Shown: piece by piece, positions 34,525 through 47,853 of the stretch
Layout: every line of letters starts with the position of its first letter
Position numbering within the stretch: position 1 is the first letter of the stretch
Source: Voacanga thouarsii
Lineage: Eukaryota > Streptophyta > Magnoliopsida > Gentianales > Apocynaceae
NCBI GenBank assembly: GCA_026120185.1
Contig: JANUWF010001190.1
Span: 62,001-126,000 of the forward strand
DNA length: 64,000 bases
Direction of reading: 5' to 3'
The notes under the pieces: model-generated
Told to the model about the DNA's origin: nothing
Seen by the model: only the letters and a program-made list of their open reading frames with translations
The model's database searches: none
Made by a program: the position numbers and the translations under genes

Positions 34525-35233
34525 AAGGGATGACAATGGGGCCGGATCGGGCCGGGGACTAGAAATCTCAACCCCGTTCCCGCATATGCCCCCGTATCCC
34601 CATCTCCGACCCGTCCCCGCTACAGAGAAAGGCGGGGATCCCCGCCCCCGGCCCGCCGAGGACAAAACAATCCCCTGTCCCAGCTCGGGAAAGCGGGGAA
34701 AAAAAAATTATAAAGATTTTTTAAAAAAAAAAAAAAATTTGCCTCCAATATATTTTTATTTAAATTTTTTTAATCATATAGAAAACTTTTGTAGTAATTT
34801 CCAATAATTAACATATTTATGATGTCACTAGATTAGTAACAGTAAAATTAATAATTTATAATTTTTTTCTTTTTTCTCTTCTTTTCTATTTTATTTTATA
34901 TACATATACATCTACCTATAATTTATATAATATATATATATATATATATTGATATGTATACATATAATATATATGTATATATATAATTTATATAATATAT
35001 ATACATATACAACACATATATAATTCACCTATATGTGTGTATATATATAATATGTAAAGCAGGTCGGGCCGGGGACGAGGATCATGCAATTCCCATCCCC
35101 GGCCTGTCTCCGATTGGTGGGCCGAGGAATGAAGCCCGTCCCCGACCCATCCCCACATAAATCGGAGAATTCCCGATCCAATCGGACGGACCGGACTAGG
35201 TCTCCGATTTAAGCGGGGAAATTGCCATCCCTA
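34525..35233. mobile_element. hAT-like non-autonomous element with GC-rich ends
   Basis: The left end AAGGGATGACAAT and the right end, from the other strand TAGGGATGGCAAT, form terminal inverted repeats. An 8-bp target duplication with one mismatch flanks it: CCAACGGT (34517-34524) and CCAACAGT (35234-35241), as expected for hAT. About 170 bases at each end are strongly GC-rich with repeated CCCCG-type motifs. The middle is AT-rich with TA repeats near 34930-35050. It carries no transposase. Confidence 0.7.
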
Positions 35234-35241
35234 CCAACAGT

Positions 35242-36068
35242 CATATTCACTTTTCCACCCTAACACACAACCATACAGATTTCTTATTTCTTCACTAAGT
35301 TTTCTTACATCTTCTGGTTGTCCCTCCAAAATACAACCATATTAGGTGCTTCTTGATATATAACAACTACTTTCCTATGAGTTAAATATTAGCCACTGTG
35401 AAACCAAAACTATAGGAAGCCAAAAATATCAAAATAAAGTAGCAGAAAAATAGCTACAGCAGTTACTATAAAATTTCTTTTTTCAACTTTCATACTAGAA
35501 AAATAGGAGGGAAAAAAGAGAACGCCAAGAATCTTTTTTTTTTTCTTCAATGTAATTTGAATTCCTAGGATGTCTATAATATTTGAAAGCAGAGACTGTG
35601 AAGTTTGAATTGAGTTGCAGAAGAATCCTTCTTTTACTGTGACTTTCTTGTGTGTGAGTTGCTTCTGCACATTTTGTTTCAATAGATTATTTGGTTTTGT
35701 TCTGTTTTTCAAACTGAATACAAGTTAGCGGAATGTAGAGTTAAAGAGAGAAAAATACAAAGAGATAAGAAAAAATACAAAGAGATATTAATCACTAATA
35801 CACTAACCTGTCTTCCTATTTTTAAAAGATTCAAAGATCTCTAATTTTTTAAAAGTTAGAGAGGAGTCTTGTAAGGCGTAGGCAGCCTTGTAGTAAACCT
35901 AGCTAGGTGCCAATTGTGATGTACTTTCTAAATATTTTGTTGTTTTACTAAATTCATGAGTTGAGATTTTATACAAAATCAAATTTAGAAATGCAATAGT
36001 TATATAATATAAGAAAATGTTAAACATATAAATTATTAGATATTTTACGTTAAATATAATTATATAAA

Positions 36069-36103
<35 letters not shown>

Positions 36104-37988
36104 GAAACATTAATCTTTATGATATATGATATGTTAAAAATTTTTTGTTTTAGAGAAAATATTGAACATGCGCAGACATTTTAATACAACAAATTAATCA
36201 TTTTGATACAACGACAGAAACAATAGGTTTTTTTAAACAAAGTTTGTATTATTTTAAAACTCTTTAAAACTAAAACTAAGTGAAAAAAACAATTAGGACA
36301 GAGTTCTCTACTAAAGGCCTATTTGGATTGAGAGAAAAGAAAATAGAGAAGATAAGAGGAGATGAGAGGAGTAAGATATAGAAAGGAAAGGGAATGAAAA
36401 GAGAAGAGACCAATCATATTTTATGTTGTTTGGTTAGATCGAGAGAAAAGAAAGAAAATGCTAAATATAACATTTGGAGAAGAGAATATAGCAATGCCCA
36501 AAATGATTTCAACAATGCAAGGTGTAAAGAAACATAGAAACAATGCGTAGTACAAGAAACTCTTAAATCTTCATGATATACATTAAATATGCATAAATTA
36601 TACTTTGTCTATATGTGATTTAATTTGTTAATCTCCTATATTAATATTAAAATTTTTTCTGTTATAATTACATTAGTTTTACAGAAAGAAATAAAAAGTT
36701 CAATATATAACAAATTGTTAACGTAATTTGACTTCAACAAACTTACATCTGCATCTATTAAAACTACAAAATTATAAGAAATATACTTATTTCAATTATT
36801 AAGTAATCTCTAGGGTAGACATAACACTTTTCTAGTGTTCTTTGCATCAAACTCCCTAACACCTTTGCTGGACCCAACTATACTAATTGAACTCTCTTAG
36901 TATTCTTCATTGCTTTAGCACAACGATTCTTCATTGACACTCAAATCTTTCTACTAGAAAGGCATTTAATCTAAGTAAGAATGATTCAAATTCTTCTTGA
37001 AGATAATATATTGTTATAGCAATTAACTTAAATCGTGAAGCATACTTTAATATTGCGAGTAAACTTTTACGAAGGTGGATGCTTAAAAAATATTCAATAT
37101 ACTCTCACTGAGTTCCTTCTCTATTGTCGTGACCCACCCTATGATTAATGCCCTCTAAAAAATATTACTTTTAAACTGGACTAGTTTGGGTTAAATAGGC
37201 ATTGTAATAGAGTGTTTATTTGTTTTCTAATCAAATTAGGAGACTACTACTCATAGTTTCCTAAAAAATTTTAACTCCAAGTCCACTTGGATTCAATGTC
37301 TTCTCAATGTAATCTTGAACGTATCTTCACCAAGATCTGTCCTAGATTTTCTGAAATATTCTTCCTAATCCACCTAGATTACATTCAGTGTCAAACATCT
37401 CCAAAATCTCTTTTAAGCAGTTTCTAAAAGTGTTTCTTGTCAAAGAACCACATGTGGAGTACGGTCAAATATTTTTGTGAAAGAATCTTGTCAATTACCA
37501 TATCAGTTTCCCTAACAGTCTATATTCCAGTAATTCATCTGATGTTGATGGGATATCACTTCCCCCTGCCTAGGCTGCCAAGTAGCCTGCTTGCTGTGCT
37601 TGAAAACGTTCTCATTATTGTCATTGTTACAATTAGCTGATAATTAACGCAAAAGATGTGTATGCTCTGAATTATTGCTTCCGATATAATATAAATTATT
37701 GTCGTAAAGACAAAACTGTTGGGTTTAGAAATAGATTATGCTTAGATTACTACGTTACAAAACAAAAATGTTTGGATCTGATAGGTTGATATGGCCGAAT
37801 TATTTTCACAGAGGAAAGAGAATACAGAAGATTTGTGTTTCGAATGTTGTTGGTGTTGGCTAAGGTCCAAAGATTATTCGATCAACTCGATAGCTTTGTA
37901 GTCTCCGCCAGAGATTGTACACTTCATGCTTAGTTCCATGTCGAAGAATTTAGGAGAATTTCTTTTAGATTGTTTATTGAAATAGTTG
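35242..37988. other. intergenic, no supported gene
   Basis: AT-rich DNA with a TA microsatellite at about 36076-36102 and a GA-rich purine block near 36330-36480. No open frame shows family motifs. The purine block resembles the interior of the MITE at 48719-49070, but clear ends were not found. Confidence 0.45.
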
Positions 37989-38508
37989 ATGTCACGTCCT
38001 GTGCCCGCAGATCCGAAGCACGATTATGGTCCTGCAGCACTCACGGTCAACTATTTGACCACCGTCCTCGCTGGGTTAAAATGAATATCCCAAATTGACA
38101 ATGGGTACTTAGGCCCATCCTTATATACCATACATACTTCTCATCCTAACCCAGGATTGGGGCATCACATCCACCCCTCCTTTAGGCCAACCAGACAGCG
38201 TGGCTTAATTCCCACACCGGGGGCTAGTTACCTTTTCTAATACCAAATGTCACGTTCCGTGCCCACGGACCCGAGAGCGCGACCATGGACCCGAGAGCGC
38301 GACTATGGGCCTGGCAGCACCCATGGTCAACTACTTAGCCGCCGTCCTCGTTGGGTCAAAATGGATATCCCAAATTACAATGGGTACTTAGGCCCATCCT
38401 TATATACAATACATGAGATTGGAGCATCACATTCACCTCTCCTTTAAGCCCAAGCATCCTCGCTGGGCCCATACTTTAGGGGCCAAACTCAGGATTGGGG
38501 CATCACAG
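37989..38508 (+). repeat. direct duplication of a GC-rich ~200-bp unit
   Basis: Unit 1 (about 37989-38170) and unit 2 (about 38248-38508) share GATGTCACGT, GTGCCCRCRGAYCCGA, GGTCAACTA, CCGTCCTCG and AATGGGTACTTAGGCCCATCCTTATATA. Both end in AGGATTGGGGCATCACA. Unit 2 has an internal repeat of GACCCGAGAGCGCGAC. The ends TGATG and CATCA are mutually inverted, suggesting a degraded transposon terminus. No coding is supported. Confidence 0.55.
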
Positions 38509-39182
38509 TTGAACATAGAAGCGAATCAAAATTTTGTCCCCAAATCTTAGTCGTTAATAGTTGTTGGGTGAGATATTTTTACTGGATAATAAGTGTAATT
38601 TCTTACCTGAAATGTCGACAGTTGATATTCTTATACATATTTTGAATTGGGGTTTGCAATCCTTTTGCATCGTTCAATATTCAAATATGCATTGCATGAT
38701 CTTCCTAGAAGAAGATAATACCTTTCAATTTGTTTGTTTATTTTTTTGGATTAATTTCAAGAAGGAGAAACCTAATCTTGTTGGTTAATGGCATTTTCCA
38801 ATTCCCTTTCTGGGTGGAAGTTTGACGGGTGTAATGTCCCTTACCCCAGAAGAAAATGCTGAAGTTGATCGAGTTTATTCCGTCTTCCCAGCTTCATGGT
38901 AAAGACAAAGCCGCACCCCTCTAAGTTGTCTATTCCTGGTACATTTTGGTGTTGTCTAGGAGCTAAAATGAATCATCAAATCGGCCGCATCTATATTTAC
39001 TGTGACCTCTCCTTGTTTGAAATGGCGTACCACAATGCTAGAAATCCCTGGACTTGAAAAACCATTGTAGTCATGGACCAAGTATGATGTATTTCAAGAC
39101 CAGATCAGAATTCTTCTCTTCTATACTGCTGTTTGATTTGATTTACAACTCATCCTCAAATGTTACAATGTGGTAAAACTGA
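38509..39182. promoter_or_regulatory. upstream region of the GH9 endoglucanase gene
   Basis: No coding region is supported. The last few hundred bases probably carry the promoter and 5' leader. I see no clear TATA box at a sensible distance. Confidence 0.35.
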
Positions 39183-41820
39183 ATGGAAGACGAAGAGTAC
39201 TCTAAATCACCATCTGAGTCCAGAGAATGGGGTTCCTTGATTGTTGTGCTTCTTATTGCCAGCCTCGTCTGTGCTGCTTCTTCAATCACTTTCTGGCAAT
39301 ATCTTCGTGGCGGTAACTCAAAGAATTCTCATCGTGAAGTTAGACCACCGGACTCAGTTGATGGGAAATACAGGAATGCTCTGAGCGTTGCAATGCAATT
39401 TTTTGATGTTCAAAAATGTATAGAAGAGTCTTTTCACCACCCTATTTATGTTTTGATTTTCTGATTCGGAGGTTTGATTTGGTTATGAGCTTTCTACTAT
39501 ATGATTGCTTCTTTTCATGTTTATACATTGCTGAATCAGTGATATTCTGCAGCTGGTAAGTTGGTGAACAATCAGATTTCCTGGAGAGGGAACTCAGGTT
39601 TAGAAGATGGAAGAGATGAGGGTTTGGATCTGTCAAAGGGAATGTATGATGCTGGAGATAACATGAAATTTGGATTTCCAATGGCCTTTACTGCAACAAT
39701 TCTGTCATGGGCCATTCTGGAGTATGGACCTCACATGAAAGATGTGAAGGAGCTGGAACATGCTCAGGAGTCCCTTAAGTGGATCACTGATTATCTCATT
39801 AATGCTCATCCTTCAGACAATGTGCTCTACATTCAGGTATCATAGTTCTTGAGTCATCGTTGGAAACATACCAAAGCTCAAAACTTGAAAGAAAAGATTA
39901 CATTTTTTTTATTTTGAAAATCATCTAATCTTAAGCTCTAAACATTTTTTTTTTCAAAAAAAAAATCATGGGGGATATTCAGGTCTGTATTTTGTGATTG
40001 AAGGTGGGTGACCCTGAACTGGATCACAAATGTTGGGAGAGACCAGAAGTCATGGCAGAAGTGCGACCACTCACACAAGTGAATGTTACATATCCTGGAA
40101 CAGATGTTGCTGCAGAAACTGCAGCAGCTCTGGCAGCTGCATCTTTAGTATTTAAGCCCATCAACTCCACATACTCCAAATCACTCCTGAAGCATGCCAT
40201 ACAGTTGTTTCACTTTGCTGATATTTATCGAGGTTCTTATAGTATAAGCATACCCAAAGTGCAGAAATACTATAACTCTGCAGGATATGAGGATGAACTC
40301 TTGTGGGCAGCTGCTTGGCTTTATCATGTCACTGGTGACCAGTCCTACCTTCAATATGTTACCGTTGAGAATGGAGACGATTTCACTGATTGGGGAAGTC
40401 CGGAATGGTTTTGCTGGGATAACAAGCTAGCCGGAGTTCAGGTAAATGTGCATATCATTTGATTTCATAGTTCACTTGCCCGTATCAGGAGACTAATTTC
40501 TCAAGTCCAGTTAAGGGATGTAATTGCTGATCCCCAGTCCTAAATCGCTATCATGACTGTTAAATTCTAAATCAGGTTCTCCTATCTAGAGTAGATTTCT
40601 TTGGTTCGGAAGATATCCCAACTGAAGAAAATCTTTACCTCCAGATGTATAGAGAAACAGCCGAAGCTTATTTGTGTAGACTTCTTCCAGATTCACCAGT
40701 GGCCGCATCCGACAGAACAAAAGGTAGTCATCAGATTATAATATTACTGGTGTTCGAAGTCAGCTGTCCTTGTCTGAGTATCTTCTAAAACTGATGCCCC
40801 CAAGATAAATTCCACGAGTTGGCTATTTAGTAGACTACAAAATACCTTGTTTCATTGGCCTAGTATCTTTTTGTCCGCTAAAATGTTTGAACAACTTTTG
40901 AGTCAGGTGGGATAATTTGGGTGCAAAAATGGAATGCTTTGCAGTACTCTGTAGCCTCTGCATTTCTTGCTGTTCTTTATAGCGATTACATGTTTTGGTC
41001 CGACACACCAACCCTGTATTGCAATGGGGAGCTATACCAGCCAATAGACCTCCGGGAGTTTGCCATTTCGCAGGTATTTCTTTCACGATCCGCAACATCT
41101 ATGAACCAAATTGGCCTGCATATATTGGTGCAATCTAATTTAAACAAAACAATTTCTTCTGTTGGACGTGTAACATAGTTCTGGTATAGACAAACCGTGC
41201 ATTGCATCTAGGATGATTTATCCCATGAAAGCATTGTCTTTTTGCCACTAGAAAATTGCACTCTGAGGCATAATGTATCATTGTAAATTCACCAAATGGC
41301 TGACTGGAGAGCAGTATTAGGAAAACGGCCCTCAACCTTCCTGCAATTTTTGTCATATTCTACTGTTTTGGACATAGCATTTGTTTCTCTCAACATTTTG
41401 GAAGAAACAAAAAGGCATATGCACAAATCTATTGACAAGATCCTTTTTACACATGAAATCACAACTGATAAAGTTGTTCCGATTCAGGCTGATTACGTAC
41501 TAGGAAATAACCCAATGAAGATAAGCTACCTTGTTGGTTTTGGCGATGATTATCCCCAATATGTGCACCACAGGGGAGCTTCAATTCCAGTGGATGCTAA
41601 AACAGGATGTGTTGATGGTTTCAAGTGGCTAAACTCAACAGCTCCAAATCCAAACACTGCAGTTGGAGCTCTTGTGGGAGGACCATTCCAAAATGACACT
41701 TTCTTTGACTCTCGGAACAATACTGTGCAAGGGGAACCGACCACATACAACTCTGCCCTCATTGTTGGTCTCCTCTCAGGCCTGCTAACTGCTTCTCCAT
41801 CTGTCCCTTCTTTCCAGTAG
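39183..41820 (+). CDS. membrane-anchored GH9 endo-1,4-beta-glucanase, six exons
   Basis: Exons are 39183-39417, 39553-39836, 40004-40441, 40576-40723, 40907-41073 and 41488-41820. They join through GT-AG introns to 534 residues. Residues about 16-38 form one hydrophobic segment after a short acidic N-terminus, giving a membrane-anchored protein instead of a cleaved secreted one. The GH9 domain fills the rest. The catalytic-base motif appears as LYDAGDNMKF-like sequence (written MYDAGDNMKF here), the first family signature as YVHHRGASIP, and the catalytic acid region as DSRNNTVQGEPTTYNSA. All key residues are kept. Plant GH9 enzymes trim amorphous cellulose or glucan at the wall or secretory membranes. 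Length and anchor resemble class B endoglucanase 10-type proteins, with no C-terminal carbohydrate-binding module. A transposon begins 90 bases after the stop. Confidence 0.9.
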
Positions 41821-43011
41821 AATAACACCAGACCAGACCAGACCTGTATGCCCGGCACAAACATGTAAATGCGCTGAGAAATAGTATATAGACAACTATT
41901 GCGTGTTAGCTAGGGCTGACGTGATAGGAAAATAACTGAATCGATCAGAATAATCGGATTGAAAAGAACCATAATAAAAAAAAATCGTTGACTTTTAATA
42001 TTTTCTTCAAGTCAAATCGTTTCGAACCGTATAAAAATCTTCTCGAACCGTTCTGAAATGTACCAAACTAAAGAATTAAAATTAGAATCGAATATATATA
42101 TTATATTAAAAAAAATGATAAGATATTCTAATTTTTTTCCTAATGAGCAAAATATTAGAAATAATGGAATCAATTCAAATTTTTCATTAATGATAAAAAA
42201 TTTAAGATTTATGACTAATATTATTAAAATTGATTATCTTATATTTAATTTTTTCAAAAGTATTCTGAATTTATTTTAATAATATAATTTTTTTATCTAA
42301 CTATGTTTAAAGTTTTAATATGTATATGTAGATTATATATATTCCATATATATATTTAATTTAAAATATAATGAATGATTATAATTCAAAATTATAAGTA
42401 TAACTGTATAAGAAAGAAAAAATATTTACAAAATATTTTTATACTATGTACATATAAAAAATTAATCTTTAAATTATTATTTTATTGAACAAAATCAAAT
42501 TCATCATCTTAGTATATTCTAATATATATAATCCAACCTAGATACATACATATAAATATATATGTATAGGTATAATATATATGTATGTATGTATGCATAT
42601 AAATATACATCAGTTAGGTAACTTTATTATATTTTTACAATAATAGATTATTATGTAGACAATAATAAATAAATATTAATAAATTTGTCATTTTAACACA
42701 CTAACAAATGATATATTAGATGACAATTAATATGATGATTGGGATAGTAAGTCACTTTGAACTTTATATTTTTCTTTGATATTCTAAACATTACAATATT
42801 TTTTTAAAAATTAAGTGGTATTAACAATATTATTCTAATACTGTCCATATTTTCTTTACTTTTATTTTTTCCTAATATTCTATACATTACATTTTCTAGT
42901 TTTCTATATAATTTGACTAAGAGTATTTTAGATAATTTTGTTCATAAAATACATTGTTCTTAAAATTGTTAATTATTGTATATATATTTAGAAAGACATT
43001 TATATTGAAAT

Positions 43012-43373
43012 TGTTATAAAATTTGGGTAGTGTTAGAATAAAATCTACACACTACACACTAATAAAACTCTAACTATTCTTTGCACAAAAATTTCTTCAA
43101 ACTTCCCTTTTTCTTTTCTCTCACAATTTTCTCTAATCTTTCTTTCACAAAAATGATGGTGTATTACAAGTTTAGAAAATAGCTCTATTTATAGAGCTCT
43201 AATTAGTGGAATACATCATGGTATACATCATTTTCTACTAATCTTAATTAGTGGTGTCTCCACTAAATGGTGGACATCCATAAAAATCTTCTATAATAAT
43301 TCTCATAAATCCATAATTAGTGGAGCCCCCATTAATTAATGGAGCTTCTAATAATTTTAAGATATTCATAACA
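43012..43373 (-). repeat. 3' LTR of E2
   Basis: It is 362 bp, TG...CA ended, and lies immediately beyond the polypurine tract at 43374-43382. Compared with the 5' LTR it lacks a 15-bp TTTCTTTCACTAATA-type repeat. All single-base differences I counted are transitions. Confidence 0.9.
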
Positions 43374-43399
43374 CTCCCCCTTGCACATCCATCAATTAC

Positions 43400-45000
43400 A
43401 TAAAGAAAATGCCTCGTTAAAACCTTACTAGATAAAAACTCAGTGGGAAAAAAAAATCTAGTAAAAGAAAAAGAGTACATTATTCTATATGTCTGTTTAT
43501 TACTCCCCATAATGAGATGATTCATTTAAATCTTTAAACCGACGCATACCGATTTTATATCTCAACTCTCAAATGTTGCAGTCAGTAAAGTCTTTGTGAA
43601 AATATTTGCGAGGTTGTCACATGACCGAATTTGTAGCACATCAATTTCACCTTTCTTTTGGAGTTTGGTGACCTATGTTGTGTCCGATCTCCTTTAATAT
43701 ATCCTCCTCGTAATTGCACTATGCAAGCTGCATTATCTTCATAAAGAGGAGTTGGAATATCTCTGATATATGATAATCCACAACTTTCTTGGATATAATG
43801 AATCATTCTCTACTTGCTTCATGAAAGGTTGTAATTTCAGCATAATTTGAAGAAATAGCTGCTTGGAGATATCGGAGGACTTGTTTAATTCCATTCCAAT
43901 GTCACGTGTTGGTGAAGAACTAAATCTTGCTAATAAATTGACAGCAAAAGCAATATCAGGTCGTGTATTGTTAGCAAGATACATCAATGCATCAATTGTA
44001 CTGAGATATGATACTTCAGGACCAAGAAGTTCTTCATCATCTTTTTGAGGTTGGAAAATATCTTTATTCACATCTAATGACCGGACAACCATTGGAATAC
44101 TCAATGGATGTGCTTTGTCCATGCCAAATCTTTTTAGAACTTTTGCTGTATATGTTGAATAAATGTTCTACTTGCCAAATGTTCAATTTGTAAACCAATG
44201 CAAAGTGTAATTTTACGACCATCCTTGATGTCGAATAATCAATTGTTTCTTGGAACTCTTCAGGAGTTCCAATAAGATTAATATCATCAGCATATATAGC
44301 TAATATCACAAATTTAGAATCAGATTTCTTAATAAAAACACATGGACATACTTGGTCATTTTGAAATCCCGCTTTCAATCACTATTCACTAAGATGACTG
44401 AATCACATGCGCCCAGATGGCTTCAGGCCATATAATGATTTCTGTAATTTGATAGAGTAATTTTCACGAGAATAGTGTTTATATACTGCAGGCATATGAA
44501 ATCCATCGGAGATTTTCATGTAAACATTATTTTCTAAATTTTCATACAAGTAAGCAGTGACAACATTTAATAGGCGCATATCTATCTTTTCATGTACTGC
44601 CAAACTGATAAGATTTCGGAGTGTAATAGTATCAACAATAGGAAAATAAGTTTCATTACAATCAATACCTGGTCTTTGTAAAAAATCTTGAGCTACTAAC
44701 CGTACTTTATATCGTACAATTTCATTATTTTTATTGCGCTTTCGCACAAATATCCATTAGTAGCCAATAGGTTTTACACATTCTGGTGTTCGGACTGTAG
44801 GTCCGAAGACTTCACGTTGTGTCAGTGCATTTAACTCCGATTGAATCGCATCTTTCTATTACAGCCAATCTTTTCTATGCCGACATTTATCAACTGATAT
44901 TGGTTTAGGATCATCATTATCCTGTATAACATCAAGCGATATTATATGCAAACATATTATCAATAATTGTTTCTATCCGATTCCAACTTCTATTGGAAGT
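43400..45000 (-). pseudogene. E2 reverse transcriptase and RNase H remnants
   Basis: Minus-strand frames 44747-44403 and 44378-44064 cover RT. Its active-site motif reads YADD where E1 and E3 have YVDD. RNase H remnants extend to about 43500. A 168-bp segment of RNase H present in E1 is missing at about 43858. That segment held the GYADAGY motif with a catalytic Asp. Stops between frames preclude a full polyprotein. Confidence 0.8.
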
Positions 45001-45431
45001 GGTATAATTGATAGAAATTTCAATGTTACTTTCATCAACGTCTGGTTCTTTATCATCAGTTTTCTCTTAGTCTTTATCATTCTTTGCTTTAATATGATCA
45101 TCTGGATCATTAATCCTCTCTTCTTTCGAGGATTTTTATCTTTAGAACCAAGAAGTCGGCCATGCTTTTGGTTCAGCAGCTATATGTAAACTTTTTTGTT
45201 CTGCTAGAACTTCAATTAGTATAGGAGCATTTATAGCTAGCATATGCAATTTTGTTACTCTTCTGGAGTCAACAAAAGCGTCTGACATTTGATTTGCAAT
45301 GCTTTACAAATGAATTATCTTTTAAACTTTAAGTTCATACGCTCTTGTATGCGGATCAAGATAATTTAATGATGTTGTCCAATCAAGATCTTTCTTGTAC
45401 TGTTTCTGTTCTCCCCCTAATTTAGGGAATA

Positions 45432-45671
45432 ATAATAATAAGAGAAAAGAAAAAGAAAAATAAGAAAATGATAACAAGAGAATGATGATTACACAAGAGA
45501 ATAAGAAAAAAAATGTAAGAAAATAATGACAAGTAGAAAATGCCAAGAAATCTATTATAAATATCCCTTTTTGTTTTTTTCTCACTTTTCCCGATACCAT
45601 CTTTTCTCCTTCCTCATTGTCTTTTTTTCTCCTCTGTCCATCCACCTATCATCTACCTCTTCTGCTTCCTC

Positions 45672-45728
<57 letters not shown>

Positions 45729-47228
45729 GATATATATATCAGTCATCAGTTATTAATAAACATAAAAAAAAAACCATAAAGCAGATATGGAGACTCATAA
45801 TTCATTTGAGACATAGTCAAATTTTGACTTGGTTTCTAACGCAACAGATTTTGATGTGTTTTCCTTTCCAAGCCAACCGCTTCCTCCTAATTTCAGGTGA
45901 GATACCTTTGAGAGCTTCCATTTTTTTTTAGTGTGCTTAATAATAAAATTAAACTCTCTTTTGGTTTGTTTTTTATGTAAATCAGTGAACATACTGCTTT
46001 GGACCAATTTGATCTGCTCATGCAAGAGGAGACTGCTTTTGATGTTGTTCCTCTTTATGCTATTCTTCTGAATAAGGATATGATTGTGCATGATCATTTC
46101 TACTCTCTAATAGATTTTGAACAAAGCCAGAATATGATTCCAGGTTATCATATATTCAAACATGGATTTTGAATGGTATTATCTTTACTGATATTATTTT
46201 CTTTTCTAGGAGAAATAATGAGTGGTCTTCGCAACGAATTCGGAGTGAGTAATCATGACATGCATCTTGCATTTAATCTCGAAAGTCAAGATATTATTAC
46301 AGACAAAATTTCCGAGGAGAAGAAGATGATTAGGAGGCAAAGAAAGGAGAATGGCAATAGCGCCAAGACACTATCAAGAGAAACCATTTCGTAATACTTT
46401 TACCTGCCAATCAAAACCGTGGCCAAAGAATTGAATATTGGCTTAACTCGTCTCAAGAACAGATGTAGGGGGTTGGGAATTCGTCGATGGCCTAACAGGA
46501 AATTGGTGAGCTTGGAGACCATAATCAAGAATGTTCAGGTTCTATCTCATACACACTTATAAACTTACGTCACAGATTTGTAAGTTATGAAAAGTAAATA
46601 ATGACTGGAATAAATATATCTCCACCGATATTTACAGGTGATGCAAAATGAAGAAGAAGGAAGACATATGGTTGGGAAGAAGTTGAAAGAAGCCATTGAG
46701 ATACTGAAATGTAAAAAGAAGTTGGTGGAAGAAAGTCTTGATACGCAGTTGGAGGACCAAACATAGAAATTGAGACAAGCATGCTTCAAGGCCAAATATA
46801 ATAAGAAACTTAAGGGGATGAAAAAATCCCAAAACTCATTGCGCAGTAACTTCACGGCTAATTCTGCTGCTAGTCTAGATGCTGGCTCAAAGGGGAAGGA
46901 AAAGGAGGAGGATGCCGAAGAAGAGAAGCTGAAGTCCATAATTGCTAATTGTTTGTCTTCTTCTAATGTAAACATGGAAACAGAACAATTACAAACATTC
47001 ACCCGAGATTTATCAGCTCTATTGAAAAAGAGCAACTACAAGCATGCATCATCAAGTTCACGTGAACACCAATGAGATGAATGAAGGAAATAAAAGTGAC
47101 TTATGATTTTTTTTTTTGGAACTATTAGTAGTAATGTAGTATATTGACATCCGAATGTAATATCTCAACAATTTGATGCGTATTATTACTAGAAATATCT
47201 TTTTATTACTGGACATATCTTTTTCCCT
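45432..47228 (+). pseudogene. captured RKD-type RWP-RK gene inside E2, antisense to the element
   Basis: About 1.8 kb of host gene with promoter, introns and 3' sequence. A TATA-like TATAAATA lies at 45556-45563. Exons by comparison with the E3 copy are 45787-45896, 45986-46143, 46210-46538 and 46638-47075, with GT-AG introns kept. Exon 3 ends in an RWP-RK domain: ISxYFYLPIK, a central KELNIGLTRLK and RRWPNRKLVSLE. A basic and Glu-rich coiled tail follows. RKD proteins are nuclear regulators of egg-cell and nucellar embryo identity. In-frame stops occur at codon 11 (TAG), inside the RWP-RK domain (TAA, near 46392) and in exon 4 (TAG, near 46763). This copy therefore cannot make the factor. 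RKD rather than NLP is inferred from the small size and the absence of a PB1 domain. Confidence 0.85.
45679..45727 (+). repeat. TG microsatellite in the captured RKD leader (E2)
   Basis: About 24 TG units within the presumed 5' untranslated region of the captured gene. The equivalent place in E3 reads CG then CA units on the same gene strand. Confidence 0.85.
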
Positions 47229-47289
47229 TATTATCTTTTCTGTTCCATTTCAAGTGGCCAGTATTTCTTTATGATAAGGGAAATATCGA

Positions 47290-47840
47290 GTGTGTCCATG
47301 ACCATAACCACGGTCACTACCACAACTACGATTATAATGATTATAACGATGGCTTCTGTTGGAGCTAACAACATTCACTTATGGGAGTACTGTTGAGCCA
47401 GTTCATCTGGCTTCATGATTTCTCAATAATAATTCATGTTAAATTTGTCAACTTTGGATACCATTTTTCTCGATATTGTTATTGCAGGACAATATTCGAT
47501 GTATGAAAAGTGGAGAATGTCTTCTCCAAGATATCTTCATTAATAACTTTTTTTTCGCATAATTTTAACTGAGATGTAATTTTATAAATCGCGGAATTCA
47601 CGATTTTAAAACCTTGCAACTTCAGGTGCAATCATTCATACCGTGCAATTGGTAATACGACCATCTTCAGGTGGTCAAATATTTCTTTTCAGCATTTAGA
47701 TGTATTTCTGTATTGAGAACCCATAACATATAATTTTTTTTCCCAGAAATATCAAATGTTACAAATTTGAGGTTAGCAAGGGTAACCATAGAGATTAATA
47801 AATGCGTACCTGTCTTCTGGTTTTAATAACGGCAGAGACT
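47290..47840 (-). pseudogene. E2 gag N-terminal remnant
   Basis: On the minus strand this follows the 5' LTR and primer-site region. It matches the E1 gag start, the LQDFKTVNEYSSAM-like region and the Arg/Gly-rich stretch, with many lesions. Similarity to E1 stops just after the sequence equivalent to 29912 of E1, where the captured gene begins. Confidence 0.75.
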
Positions 47841-47853
47841 CGTGCTGATAACG

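Noticed and set aside
45526..45931. Val/Cys-rich frames around 45.6-45.9 kb
   Set aside because: They translate the TG microsatellite in the captured leader.
46565..47035. 156-codon minus-strand frame in E2 over the RKD segment
   Set aside because: It is the reverse complement of the Glu/Lys-rich RKD exon 4, giving a Phe/Ser-rich shadow.
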